From NCBI GenBank assembly GCA_024449915.1, contig JAMZAV010000785.1, positions 186,001 through 250,000 of the forward strand: 64,000 bases of DNA, given 5' to 3'. Below, piece after piece: positions 1-11,733 of this stretch. Below the pieces are notes generated by a model. The model searched no databases and was not told where the DNA came from. It saw only the letters and a list, made by a program, of their open reading frames with translations. Every line of letters begins with the position of its first letter. Position 1 is the first letter of the stretch. A program made the position numbers and the translations under genes. Source of the DNA: Sweltsa coloradensis. Lineage: Eukaryota; Arthropoda; Insecta; Plecoptera; Chloroperlidae.

Positions 1-2599
1 ATTCTAAACTGATTACGTATCAATAAGGTGTCAATATTTTGAGAGGAACTTTATTACGGTATTTAAAAAAATAAAAACTTAAACGTATGCCCCAACTGAG
101 GGTTCAACTTACTTTATCAAAGTTTCGGAATCATACGATATAAAACTTGTCAATTAAATTTGATTGTTAAAAAAAATGATTTACATGGCATTACATGGTC
201 GTAGCTCAACTGAAACACGGATACAACTGTGCATGGCGCCTAAAATTGTTTTGCTCAGCCTAGATGGGTGTAGCATGATAATTGGAATGATTCGAATTAA
301 AAGTTGCATTACCCTGAAAAAAACTCAAATACAGAACCATCAGCTCAACACTGGCAATCTGTCCAGCTGGCTTGATGTTAGTTTTCTTTCTCACTCTTTT
401 AATATTATGTCTTCCGAGTTCTGACTATTTCGCTGTTGTTGCTCGCAGAGAATTATTACAGTACTCAAAAGTTATATCAACCGTCACTCATCGAATATTA
501 ATAGGGACTATTCCTATTTCTGGGAGAGTTGACTAATCAGTCCTCATTAACTATGTTGTCTCTGCTATAGTCATACTCATGTTTCTCACTCAATAGTGTT
601 TATAAAATAATATTAAGTTACACGAAGTAGACTGTAAGTTATAGCCTGGACTGAATTTCGATTTAAATTAATTTAAAAATATATTTTAATAAGAAGTGTA
701 ATACAAATTTTTATGTTCTAAATTATGGAATATGAATTAGTCAAAAATATCACATCCATAAAAATTATTACTTTTTCCTCATTATCATATTGTAAGCGCA
801 AATCCACTAATCATGTACCTGAACAGTGAACAACAGTGTTATAACTCCTAGCTTTGACATGCGACATATTTATGATCACATCAGGATGTGATGAGAAGTA
901 CTGAACAGGGGATTACTGTTTAAATGCGATCAAAGATATATGTCACAACACCACAAACATGTTTTTTGTGTGTGGATATTTGTTGACAGGCGACACGCAC
1001 TTGTAGTCTGTCAGTTTTTTAGGGCAGTCTTTATTGTTGCAATTTACAAAGGGGCGGAGTCTTGTGGCATTAATAATAACTGTACCGGGTGGAGCCAAAT
1101 AAATGATTGGCTTATAATAAGCCTACTGATGTAGCGTGTTTGCTAGTGGAAAAACTCACATGAGTTCTCACTTCTCACGCATGCGCAATTTGTCCACGAT
1201 CACATGTCATAAGATAAACAAGGTCTATAATACACTAATAAAGATACTTGTCTTTACAGCGCGTGACACGAACTGGGCCATACACGCTATAGTGATACAA
1301 CAACGAATTTCGAAAGGGTTGAAGGGACTGCAAGTAGGGTTAAATCAATAATTCTATCATTGCCAGTCGGGTATAATCAGCCTCTGGAGGGACGGGGCTT
1401 TTGATGTTGATTGTAGGGGGGGGGGGGGGCCTTTTTGGAGTAATGACACTGAAACTGCAACTAGGCACGACACCTTAATGCACTTTAGATTATAAATGTT
1501 GCATTAGATAATTTTCCTTTCTGTTTTTGTCGTATCAAAAAGCAATTACTTTAATGCAATTCAATTAATACTTAAAAATAAGTAAATTTAGTTTTGTTTT
1601 TATTAACAGGCTGCCTCCAAAGTCCATTGAACAACTATCATATACATCAATATGTTGTTTGTATTATATTTCGAGTAAATTAATAATATTGCAGTTACGG
1701 GGGTTGAATCTTAAAGGCGACTTGTGCATTCCTTTTAATTAATAAATATTGACAACTAGCTTAAGCTGTTATTTTTCTCATAAAATGCACAGTTCACGTT
1801 TAAGTTTTGATTTTCATGATATATTATTAAAATACTTATTACTTGTTCAAATAGCTACGTTAACATTTTCAAAAAGCGTGAAAAGAATTAAGGTGTCGCT
1901 GTCTAATTATTGTGTACGACTGGACGAAGCTAGAAAGTAAATCAAATTAGCTCGGCAAACACCACGAATTAAGCCGAAAATGTACGTTTATACTTTTCAA
2001 ACTCGTCTACATTAGATTTTTAGAACTACGTAAATGGCCCCGTTTGGTCATACGAAATGTGTTAAAATCGATCAACAATAAACATTTCTTATAAAGTTTG
2101 AGAACCGCCCGAAATGAACATGTGACTAAAATGGAAAATAAAATATTTATTTATTAAAAATAACTATACGGATTTAGTTATATCTATCAGCGCATGAAAA
2201 CAGAACCAAAATAATAATATGTTGATTTTCTTGCGTGTAATTCGAAAAGTACTAAGTGCTGCACTCGAGACGCCTATCCCCAACCTAGCTTCATAAATAT
2301 CAATATATAAAGTTATCTGGAGATCTTAAATTAGGTCCTGGTTTCGTTATAATATTGTGATTTTGAAAAGAAAACAAATCTTATCCAAAAAACAAAATTC
2401 ACAAGTCATCTACTGGCCAATTTGCGTTGTGAGCGCTTTCACAATGGTACTATTTGAATGATTTCATCTCGTGCTAAATTTAAATTATTAAATATCACAT
2501 GCAAAATATATAGGATTAATAGATGGAAGAACAACTAATATTCCACAAAAATGAATATGTAAAGTTTATAACTTATTTAAGGAAAAAAAAAGTAAGTAG
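1..2599. other. AT-rich DNA without recognisable genes
   Basis: No coding, RNA or repeat homology was recognised here. A run of 14 G sits at 1416-1429. Open frames at 164-424, 940-1134, 1136-1351 and 1749-1940 are short, show no domain and have the length expected by chance at this base composition. Confidence 0.6.
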
Positions 2600-2665
2600 A
2601 TAAATAAATTTGCATTTAGAGTCTACCCACTAAGTCAAATATCTGATTTTCAGTGGGGGACATAA
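2600..2665 (-). repeat. Retroelement 3'-tail repeat (family H), diverged short copy
   Basis: This shares the block AGAGTCTACCCACT...TTTTCAGTGGGGGAC with 5660-5715 and 10838-10882. The block folds into a hairpin (CCCACT pairs with AGTGGG). In all copies it is followed, on the plus-strand left side, by an A/T-rich (AAATA)n-like stretch. Read on the minus strand this is a hairpin followed by a (TTTA)n tail, as at the 3' end of many non-LTR elements. The inner stem is degraded in this copy. Confidence 0.6.
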
Positions 2666-2774
2666 AATTGAAAGCTGAAAATGAAATAAACCATCAAGTT
2701 ATACTCTCTGATGATAATTCTAAACATATATTTACATATATATATATATTATTTTCAGAAGCAATTTGACCCGG

Positions 2775-2873
2775 ATATATATTATTTGACGAGTGTATTA
2801 AACTACTAACCAAGGTATAGACCAAATATAGACCTTGGTTAGTAGTTTAATACACTCGTCAAATAATATATAT
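2775..2873. repeat. Perfect inverted repeat, 42-bp arms, 15-nt loop
   Basis: Arms at 2775-2816 and 2832-2873 are exact reverse complements around a loop of about 15 nt, and the outer ends run into (AT)n tracts. The stem contains GACGAGTG, a word also found in the G-family inverted repeats. It has no coding potential. It may be a small foldback element or the product of replication slippage between AT tracts. Confidence 0.9.
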
Positions 2874-2890
2874 ATATATATATATATATT

Positions 2891-4879
2891 TCTTGGCGAT
2901 TCACGATCCATTAAAAACTAAGCAAAAGCTTATGTGCATGCAAGTTCAACGTTTTAATTGACGAAATACAAAGTGTCATTTTGTCGGGTAGTATTTTGAT
3001 ACGTCACAATATTATAGGTGAACTGAATGCATTCCTAAAATGTAGCCAAGACTGCAAGAATGTACATGAGTCTAGATCGTTAGAAGTGTTTATGTGTAGA
3101 CAAAACAAAAAACAAGAATTCGTGTCAAATATTTGGTAAGTGGCCAACTTGTCAAGGGCGTTATTGCGGGTAATGAGAACTAGTTAGTATTATAGTTGGT
3201 ACGTTAGACTGAGTTGAAAATTTTCTGAGAAATATGAGTGGGTGCTTGAAAGACTATGCGCGAAAGGATTTGATCTTACAATTTTGACAACATTGACAAG
3301 GCAGTGTCTATACAGGAATCAAAACAGTTACATGGGAATCAACGGTACAAATAGCCAAGGGCGTCAACGGGGGAAGTGGGAAGTTGCCCCATAAGTTATT
3401 TACACACCCATATTTTCTATTTGTTATACTCCTTGACGCACAGAATTAATCAAACAAACAATATTTATTCATGAAAAATTAAAAAACAAACAGCTCTTTG
3501 CATGTTGAATGTGAACTTTTCTAAAGAACAATCCTACATCTTACCCACAGCTTTGTTATTATACTATTACATAGAGCTGATAAAAAAAATCTTCATAAAT
3601 CCCTCATACTTCGACGAAAATGAAGACAACTGAAAACTGATCAATCATTATTTTTAAGAAAAAGATCAAGCCGTACTTCCAATATCAATGTTGAAACGAA
3701 AGTGTATATAGTGAATTTCTGTATGATGTAATAAAATGAAAATTAATAATGGCTTCATCATTGTCACTAATGACAATTCAGTATTCTAAAACATAATGTA
3801 CAACTTAACCCCCCCCCCTCCCCCCATAAATCGTATTTATTGTTTATACCTTTACCGAATCAGATAAGTTATGAGAACTGATTTAAGAAAAGATGTTATC
3901 ATTATACACATCAGACAAAAAGTTAGACAAATATTTATAACATAAAAGTAAACATAGAAATACATTTTGAAAATAACTTATTAAAATTATATAGCCTGTG
4001 CCTGAACTGTTCTGCAATGACACATCTCAAGGGTAGCGCAGTTTATTTATTGCATATCAATATAAATCCGATCAATATCCATTTGCGTATAATTCAAGTG
4101 AATAATATAGCAGAGCTTATGTCTAAACCAGTGTCTCTGTACCGGATCGACCCGAAACAAGTTGGGATTTCAAAATAAAATACAACACAAAGTGTTAGCG
4201 GCATATATATTGGGGTATTCTTTAATCTGTAATAATAAATACAAACACATCTTCTCATTGTATGCCAAATAGGTAATCATCAGAGCCAAAATTTATGTCA
4301 TCTTGATGGCATTTCGCTGGATATTTTGCTCTCATTTCCAACACAAGGTGAAGTTTGTGAGTTCCACGTATTTCCCACAAACTTATCTAAGTTATACTGT
4401 TTTTATGACATCTGAATAGTGTTGCCAACAGTAAGTTATGCGCATTAAAACCATGGTCGTGCAAAAGTACCATAACATAATGAAATGTGAAAAGACTAAT
4501 TACTAGTAAGTGTTTCCTTTAAAGCGGAAAAAATAACGCAATAGGACCCCCCCCCCCACAAAAAACGGATCCTGCGGACTCCCTTTCAAATAGACAAAAT
4601 TGATAAATGAAGATAAGGCTTTTTTTCGAGTACGAAAAAAAGAAAATGACACGTTGAGTAGTAATAAGCGAGTAGTGATGTGTAGTAATTCAAATAATTC
4701 AGTATAGCTACGCCTTAGCACTTATGGAGACTAAACCATTTTGTTTTCTATATGAACATAGATTACTTATATATACCTAAATATCGGCGGTGGGTGTAGT
4801 AGCCTATAAACCGTAAAGGGGAAGAAAAGACGGATTATGTATGTTTGTTTTGGCAGCAGTTGGTGAGCATGGAGTGTCA
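2891..4879. other. AT-rich DNA without recognisable genes
   Basis: No gene, RNA or dispersed repeat was recognised. A C-run is at 3809-3818 and another at about 4549-4558. The open frame on the minus strand at 4503-4721 spans the second C-run and looks like chance. Confidence 0.55.
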
Positions 4880-5300
4880 AGAGAACGATAAGAAGAAGTC
4901 CTTATTTCGAGTCGAGACTCGAGACACATTGCACTCTATTCTTCCCGGAACGTGTTAAAATATTAATAATAAACTACCATTTTCCTCCTTTAACTCGATC
5001 ATTCTTGCGCAGCTGTTTCCACCCTGTGTTCCAAGATATTCCCACCCTAACAACCCTTCCCTCGCGAACTTCTCGGAATGCCTGCGCGGGATATTACGGA
5101 TTGTAATTGTGCCATGTAAATCAAGTTGCAGTTCTGCGCAAGCGTACCAACTCGCACCGCTGCAACGTTGTGTTTACGGGCGGGATTTATGTGTTTAATA
5201 TGGAGCGTTGTTTATTAAAATTAAACGCCAGTGACAAATGAGAGTAGCAACAGGTACCAAGGCTACCGCATCGCTCGCTTGGGGAGATCGTCTCAACTCG
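4880..5300. promoter_or_regulatory. GC-richer island, candidate cis-regulatory element or 5' exon region
   Basis: This stretch is markedly richer in GC and CpG than its flanks, with words such as GCGCGGGATATTACGG, CTCGCGAAC, ACGGGCGGG and TGCGCAAGCG. It also holds an octamer-like ATGTAAAT and CAGCTG E-boxes. No long open frame crosses it. By composition it resembles the islands at 25.4, 28.2, 39.4 and 54.0 kb. Function is inferred from composition only. Confidence 0.35.
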
Positions 5301-5582
5301 ACTGCTAATCATGATAAAGAAAAAGAAAATGCCTGTTTATTTTCGCAGCAGGAAGGCTTGCAATTTGCTCCTTGAAGTTAATTTATAATCATCTAGTGCT
5401 GCATAACAACCAGAGATAAACACAAGAGTCATCGAGCTTAGTGTATGCAACACGAGCCTTGCGTCAGTCAATACATTGTAGTATTACCACAAGAAGTCTG
5501 CCTGCTCGCCTGTTTTAACCACATAGCTACTTACCTTACTTGTACTCAATGAAGTCATAACATAAAAATGTATTCTTTATTC

Positions 5583-6038
5583 CTACTTACTTAACATAGG
5601 CCTATAACATTAAAGATACACGATTTATGTTAAATAAATAAATAAAATAAATAATAAATAAATTGTATTTAGAGTCTACCCACTCAGTTATATAACTGAT
5701 TTTCAGTGGGGGACAGTAAATCAAAGCGACCAAGCCAACCCTGTAGGCCCCGACGCAATCGACGAGTGAGCGATAACCAACCAAAGATCGATATTTTTAA
5801 TAGGAAATATAGCAATCATATAGTACCATAATTTTGAAAAATTTAACATCATCAGCTTTCTGATAGATAGAATGCACTATCGTCATCGTAATTTGTATGA
5901 TTTTATATTTTAACACTTACATTACTTTGCAATGTTCATAGCTGTTGTGTTGAAAGCTGCTGATGTTAAATAATTCAATTCTAAATTATGGTACTTAACA
6001 TAAATCGTGTATCTTTAATGTTATATGTTAAGTAAGTA
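5583..6038. mobile_element. Hairpin (MITE-like) element split by a family H insertion
   Basis: The ends form long inverted repeats: TACTTACTTAACAT...ATAACATTAAAGATACACG on the left matches its reverse complement at about 5996-6038, and a second inner pair matches (about 5822-5860 with 5951-5996). Left-arm homology stops at about 5632 and resumes at about 5822, while the right arm is continuous, so the sequence between is a later insertion. It encodes no transposase and would be non-autonomous. The superfamily cannot be told. Confidence 0.75.
5628..5818 (-). mobile_element. Family H retroelement tail inserted in the hairpin element
   Basis: This is nearly identical to 10800-10985 over about 170 bp: an A/T-rich (AAATA)n tract, the AGAGTCTACCCACT hairpin block, and a CpG-bearing stretch with CCTGTAGGCCCCGACGCAAT. 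On the minus strand the order is body, hairpin, (TTTA)n tail, which fits the 3' end of a 5'-truncated LINE or a SINE mobilised by one. No reverse transcriptase coding is present. Confidence 0.65.
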
Positions 6039-6097
6039 GAAAGCAGAAATAAAAGTTAGATGGTGGCTGTTTGTACCACACTGTAATGAGAACTATT

Positions 6098-7000
6098 TAT
6101 TAGACGAGTGAGCGCAGTGAACGTAGTCTACAACGCTACTCGATCGGTCCTTGGTCGTGATTAATTCTGTATGTTAAATGTTAAATGTTTAATGTTAAAT
6201 GTCAATGTTAAATGTTAAATGTTAAATGTCTGTCTGTCCAGTCCCATACGGCCGAACGGCCAAATAGACTTAGCTGAAATTTTAAACAGACATCCGTGAC
6301 CAGGTAACTGAGAACTGCTAACAAAATGAGTACAATCTGTTGCGATTTAAACCTGCAAGAAATAAAAAACTGAAAAATACGTTGAAAGGCATAGGAATTG
6401 TTTTAACGACAATGGTTTCATTTTGAAATAATATTTTTTGTTTGTTATTTACCTGGCTGTGAAATGCCGTGTCCAAGGTTAATCGAATGTAGGACGTCAA
6501 GGCACCCCCAAATTCCGCTCGTAGATTGAGTAAACCTTGCAATATTTTCACGTATTTCGTACTGGCTATGTTTTCCATAGTATTGCCACAGATGATGGAC
6601 TACACTGCGTTATATGCATTTCAAAACATGTTAAATAATTTAAAAATACAATCCAGAACCAGAAATTACAAAATCTTTCACGACCATTGAACCCACGTCC
6701 CCCACATTTCGGCTATAAGGGCGCTTTAGCCAACTCGACTAGGGAAACGCCAAAGTCGTTGTTAGACGAGTGAGAGAGTCATGTGTTGAGTACGCGGGAA
6801 CATTTGCATTTAAGTTTGATTATCATATTCGTATAAATAATAGGGTATTTAAGTTTAGGCCATAGTTAAGGCCATAATGCTTCACTGTAGCCTATGATAG
6901 GCTAGGGAGGCCTAAGGTAGGGGGAAGAAAAGGAATATTACCGGGTACTCAACACATGGCTCACTCACTCGTCTAACAACGACTTTGGCGTTTCCCTAGT
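6098..7000. mobile_element. Family G composite inverted-repeat element, copy 1
   Basis: The left end reads TTATTAGACGAGTGAGCGCAG and the right end finishes with the reverse complement of ACTAGGGAAACGCCAAAGTC plus GTTGTTAGACGAGTGAG. An inner direct copy of the long terminal motif at 6740-6790 makes 6740-7000 a self-contained hairpin MITE of about 260 bp. The left 640 bp carry a heptamer array (TTAAATG)n at 6171-6229 and a reverse-oriented tRNA-like block at 6640-6740. Related copies are at 12061-12982, 14345-14835, 43584-44633 and 60083-61853. No transposase frame was seen; the minus-strand frame at 6318-6578 is inside the repeat. Confidence 0.75.
6640..6742 (-). repeat. tRNA-derived SINE head (pol III A and B boxes)
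   Basis: On the minus strand the order is TGGCTAAAGCG (A-box-like), about 35 nt, GGTTCAATGGT (B-box-like), then a body ending near TTCTGGATTGTATTT. The same arrangement recurs at 12445-12535 (-), 43890-43985 (+) and 60575-60660 (-). It is too degenerate at the acceptor stem to be a working tRNA. Family identity is inferred from the shared body and the box spacing. Confidence 0.55.
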
Positions 7001-8159
7001 TTATCATATATGGTATTAAGTTAACATATTGTACAAAGTCATTGCAGTTACAATAAATTATAAACTGTAGCCTGAACATATTTTTATTTTTTCCGATCTT
7101 TTAACATTAGATTAAAACACATGTTTATGAAAATCGTATAAAATAAAATAATTTAACGTTTAAACCTTCAACCATAAATATTACAAAGTATAACCGTTAC
7201 ATTAGATGGAAAACTTGAAAATTTGGTTCATGTAAAGTAATATATTTTAAAATAAAAAATATAATTAGTCGTCTTCCCTATAAACAAATCATGTCAATCC
7301 TGGCAACAGAACATAAAAACTTACACATTTTTAGGTGCAATTGGATTTTTAACGAAATTAAAAGTTGGAATATGTATACCTGCAATAATACACACACACA
7401 CACACACAGTCACACTTAAGTTACTTAAATACACCCCGATGAATTTTCTCCTCCCAAATATAATATTGAAACTTAAACTTTTTAAATATTAACAACCTGT
7501 AAGGTATGAACAATATAAATTAATATTTTCTGTAAAATACAATTAACATAATAGTATACAATTTAAAATCGATTATAAATAAAATAAAAGTTTCTGGCAT
7601 AGGTGGCATGAGTCGGACGTGATGCTAACACTTGCTGCGGCTGACTGGGAAAACGAAGATTGTACTTTAGCGTGGGTAGCGCGTGGTTGGAATTTAACAT
7701 TAGTCGTGTAATGAAACAAAAAGAAGCGTACTTTAATAAATTTAAATACATGTTATATTTTTTATTTAATATTTGAGTAACATTAACATTAAAATTGTTC
7801 TAAATTGTTTAATCAAAGTGACGAAATGTGACATGTCCCAATCGTTTTCATTTTAGATCTATATTTAGTTAGAACATTGGAAATAATTTTATTTTCAGTA
7901 TAAAAAATAAAAATTAAAAAATTAATTGAAGTACAACTTCCTTTGACATAACAGATCAGATTTCTAACCAATTTCGCTCTTTTCACATTTTTTACCTTCT
8001 GTTCTTAGTTAACAAACGACATCAACGCTTTCAAAAGCAAAATCACACAACACCACAAACACATCCAACTATTCAGCGATCATCGACTTTTGTTTTGAGT
8101 TCAAATCCAGGTAAAGACAGATCTACACCGCAAAAACTCACGGCATTAAATTACTTTTG
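7001..8159. other. AT-rich DNA; (CA)n microsatellite at 7390-7408
   Basis: No gene was recognised. The minus-strand frame at 7563-7751 has no recognisable domain. The dinucleotide tract (CA)9-10 lies at 7390-7408. Confidence 0.55.
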
Positions 8160-8425
8160 ACAAGTATGATAATGTGATGTTTCCACTTGAGGACGGCGCA
8201 ACCACAATCAAGGAAGACCCGGCCAATAAACAATCCAAGCTGGCAGAAATGAGCCAATGAGAGAGCCACGTAACAGGCATGACGGAGTTCTAGGAAAACT
8301 AATCTAGAGGTAGATGATTGCAGTTAATGTTTAGGAGCACGTTCCGCTGAACGAGCTAAGGACCCATTTAGACGACTGGGATTGGTTACCATGTTTCGTA
8401 ATTGTTGATGAGAATATGGCGAACG
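8160..8425. promoter_or_regulatory. Candidate conserved non-coding or enhancer-like block
   Basis: This is a GC-richer block in AT-rich DNA with several recognisable binding words close together: CCACTTGAG (NK2-like), CCAATAAACAATCC (forkhead core TAAACA beside CCAAT), GAGCCAATGAG (CCAAT box) and ATTGGTTACC. No open frame is convincing. The regulatory role is inference from motif clustering. Confidence 0.25.
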
Positions 8426-8562
8426 TCAACCTATTCCGAGTGTAAAATAATAGGGACATAATTTAAACGCAAAGGCAGAACATTTATTCTTAATTTTGTT
8501 TTGTTTGTGAGTAACATATAAGGAAGTATTTGGCTACGGTACTACTATACAGATAGTTATCC

Positions 8563-8628
8563 ATGCCATGCGGGATTCGAACTAACGCTCCTTCGCTTAC
8601 GTCTATGACGTATATCACAACTATGCTT
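8563..8628 (-). repeat. Degenerate tRNA-like sequence
   Basis: The minus strand contains AGTTCGAATCC, a near-canonical pol III B box, about 50 nt after GCATAGTTGTGATATACG, a poor A-box match. T-stem pairing is broken (two of five pairs fail), so it is not a functional tRNA. It is probably a SINE head or tRNA pseudogene. Confidence 0.35.
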
Positions 8629-8639
8629 AAAATTTTAAA

Positions 8640-9950
8640 CAATTTGGTTTTATTTATCGGTTAAATTTAAACTGATATTGTACGGTAGATTATTTTGTTA
8701 GGGCATACGTCAAAAGCTCAAATTGTATTTTAAACAATATAGGCCTACCTCGTATAACGGCAAGCAATATGGAAGTGAATTTAATTACAATACTTTATAC
8801 TTTCAACATTTCCGAGTGTCACGTATTTTCGAGTTTTGATTTGACAATGAATTTGTTTTAATATTCCTGATCAAAATTAGATTGTTATGCTTTTCAGCAC
8901 GAATAAGAAATGATTGCTGTCGTCTATATATTTTTCATCACTCTCTCAAAACTTGTAATAATGCAACATGTATCGATATCAGCATTTTTAGCAGGTCTCA
9001 ATGTTGAGGGGAGGAAGTATAAGAAACGCTTGTCAGGATAGGAGTGCACGTGTCTGACATTAGGGGGAATTCATTCATGACGTAACTATAGCCTAACGGA
9101 ACAAGGCGCTTCATGATTGTCAAGTAAGAATTAAGAATCTGCAGGTGAATCTTATAAAATGTGGCTATACCCCTAATGGATTAGAATCGTGTCGGTAATG
9201 TTATTGTATGTCTTTAAAGAATATGCGTCTTTGTAGTTAGTATAAAATCTCACATATAAAACTATTATAAATCATACTGGACCGGAACAAAAAGTGATGT
9301 TATACCGAACTAAATTGTCGACTGCAATATTAACACGTTACGTCATAAAAAAATACGTTTTTTCTTCAAAAGACACTTTAAAGTTTCCCATGCGCCTTGC
9401 AGGTGTAAAAGCTGATCACTTCTTGATACAGGAGGTGGCGGCTAAAAGGTATACTGGCATCAATGGGACGCCTGACAGATTTATAGAGTTTGTGATTTAC
9501 TGGAACATAATGTGAGATTCTATAACATTGTTGCAATGGGATACCTGCTTGCACTATAGATGGGCTCTATAGATCATTTTATAAAAGAGACAAGACAACT
9601 TCAAAACTGGGTCTAAAGTTAATTTAGCGGTGAGAACGATACCGCAAGATTATACCATCAACCATCATCAATAGAAGTGATGTGATACCGTTAATATTAC
9701 CGCATCCCGCATCCTATCAAGGTAGTCATGTTAGAGCACATAATACATTATTACTCGCACTTAGATTATATTATTATGCAAATTAAACGTATGATATTAC
9801 TTAAATTGTGGCATTCCCGAGAGAGGCCGATAGTCTGTGACATGATACACTGGACTCTGCTACATATGAGGAAAAATAAAAATTAACTATGCTGATATAT
9901 TAACTTAATTGTCGTCAAGAAAATGATATGTAACATTTCCATAAAAGTAA
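8640..9950. other. AT-rich DNA without recognisable genes
   Basis: No repeat or RNA was recognised. The plus-strand frame at 9294-9515 (73 codons) is the least random-looking of the local frames, but it has no known domain and no clear splice context, so it is not called. Confidence 0.5.
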
Positions 9951-9954
9951 AGTA

Positions 9955-10165
9955 AACCAACGCTGAAATGTGAATGCAGGTCAGATGAACTAGCGGAGTG
10001 TGCGTGGGACTGGGAAGTCAAGAGAGTAGGTGGCGTAACGACGCTGTTGGGTCGGGGGGTACGGCGCGAAATATGAGAGTGTGCTACAAGAGTTGACACC
10101 AGAGGGAAGAGGGGAATTGGCAATACCTTTCGCGATTCTTTTAACTCTATCCGCGTTCCGGAGAG
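9955..10165. promoter_or_regulatory. Small GC-richer island
   Basis: CpG-bearing sequence (GTCGGGGGGTACGGCGCG, ACGACGCTG, CTATCCGCGTTCCGG) lies in AT-rich surroundings. The 72-codon minus-strand frame here is rich in Ser, His and Pro but matches nothing I recognise. It could be an untranslated exon or a regulatory island. Evidence is compositional only. Confidence 0.2.
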
Positions 10166-10799
10166 TTTATTTTCTTACCTTTAAAACCACCGCAGAACAT
10201 CATTTCCTGACAAAATGGATGATATATAAAATAGAAATATAACATCAAGTCTAAATTAACAATGAATTAACAATACATTATATTTAATCTAAATCAATGT
10301 GTATATATCTATGTACATGCTTCACTTAACAATGATTAAAAGATGTACCGGGTTTATGCTTTTAAGTAATTTGTAGGGTTCACATTATTTATAAGTATTA
10401 GGTTTCTCTAAGAGTTTCTTCCGTCGTTTGGCGATTTAAACAAGTAAACACGATATTATTAACCTTTGAAGTTCTCTATAACTGTAAGTAGCCAACCTCT
10501 CTTTATAGTAAAAAATACTAAATATAGGTTTCTTCGATTCATAGCAGGCTAGCTGTACGTCAATGGTACTTGGTACACTGCATGATACCAGTACTGTTCG
10601 TACCTTTGAATATCACCTAACCACAATTGATTGCGTCGTGAATTTGTCGTGTATAATATGATGCGCGATTTATTATTATCATCATTATTATGTCAACAAC
10701 GTGTTACTGTAAATACACAGCAAAATATAGGCCCAATATATTATAATAATAACACGGTGATGGTTGTGAGATGAGAGTAGAGTAAACACTATTTACAAA
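10166..10799. other. AT-rich DNA without recognisable features
   Basis: Nothing was recognised except short (ATT)n-like stretches at about 10670-10690. Confidence 0.5.
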
Positions 10800-11195
10800 T
10801 TGAATAAATAAATAAAAATAAACAAATAAATTGTATTTAGAGTCTAACCACTCAGTTATATAACTGATTTTCAGTGGGGGACTTTAAATCAAAGCGACCA
10901 AGCCAACCCTGTAGGCCCCGACGCAATCGACGAGTGAGCGATAACCAACCAAAGATCGATATTTTTAATAGGAAATATATAGCAATCAGTGGTATGGACA
11001 GTGCGAACACCCGCGAATCAACGCCAGAATCAACAAGGCCCATTCAGAACAACTCTGAATTTATTATGTGCTTCGTTGCTAGGACGGCTCCAAAGTCACC
11101 ATTTACAAACTCCTAAGACAAGAACTGATGGACTTAAGTCCAAATCAGAAGTTAAAAAACTTCTGACTGAACCCTTTATAGGTTAGTGGTACACA
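10800..11195 (-). mobile_element. Family H retroelement tail, longest copy
   Basis: Positions 10800-10990 match 5628-5818 closely: A/T-rich tract, the CCCACTCAGTTATATAACTG hairpin block, then the CpG-bearing body. On the minus strand this is body, hairpin and (TTTA)n tail, the order expected of a non-LTR retroelement 3' end. The copy may extend to about 11195, where TCAGAAGTTAAAAAACTTCTGA forms a short palindrome. Open frames on both strands (10852-11043, 10874-11116, 10989-11186) are shadows of the repeat. No reverse-transcriptase motif is visible. Confidence 0.6.
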
Positions 11196-11663
11196 TAGTT
11201 ACCACTTTCTTTCAAAATCTACACAATTAAGTCTGTTAGTTTTTCATACTTTACACCCGGTCAAAAAGCTGCTTTGTTTTGTTCTGAATTGGTAGCATTT
11301 TTCCTTACTAAATTCTAATGATTAGAACGATTTTTATAATTGATCAAAAATCGAATTGTGTATAAAAACACAAAAATACACAAATTTCCGGGATGTCCCG
11401 GATATTTTGTTTGCCTGTAGTAGATTCAATTTGAACATGCAAAAAATTGCAAAAAAATGAAAAATTGCAAAAAAATCTATTTTTGAAAATATACTCAAAT
11501 TTTGGATTTTTTTAAACTTTGATAGCAATTTGGATTTCAAAATCAGCATTTTTTTCCTAAAAGATCAAGGAAAAAATAAAAATCTAAAATTCATTTAAAA
11601 AATCACAAATTTCAAATTGTTAAGGTAGAAAGAAAAATTATGGATAAAAAGTTTTGCCCTTTA
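11196..11663. other. A/T homopolymer-rich stretch
   Basis: Runs of A and T dominate from 11440 to 11640. There is a short palindrome, TCCGGGATGTCCCGGA, at about 11388-11403. The minus-strand frame at 11334-11549 is low complexity (Phe, Lys, Leu) and is not supported as a gene. Confidence 0.5.
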
Positions 11664-11733
11664 AAGGGGGAATCGAACCCTGGACCTTCTGCATTGGAAG
11701 CAAATACGCTAACCACAAGACCAACGAGCCACA
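11664..11733 (-). repeat. tRNA-like sequence, possible CCA anticodon; pseudogene or SINE head
   Basis: On the minus strand, TGGTCTTGTGGTTAGCG (good A box) is followed by an anticodon arm TTTGC-TTCCAAT-GCAGA with five possible pairs and CCA at the anticodon position, then GGGTTCGATTCCC (near-perfect B box). The T stem pairs at only three of five positions and the acceptor ends do not pair, so a working tRNA is unlikely. The A/T-rich flanks would fit a SINE. A covariance-model tRNA scan would decide. Confidence 0.5.

Noticed and set aside
9294..9515. 73-codon plus-strand frame (includes FPMRLAGVKADHFLIQEVAA) as an exon
   Set aside because: Composition is mildly exon-like, but there is no adequate splice acceptor or donor and no known similarity.
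11664..11733. Functional tRNA-Trp (CCA) gene
   Set aside because: T stem pairs at three of five positions and the acceptor arms do not pair; called tRNA-like instead.
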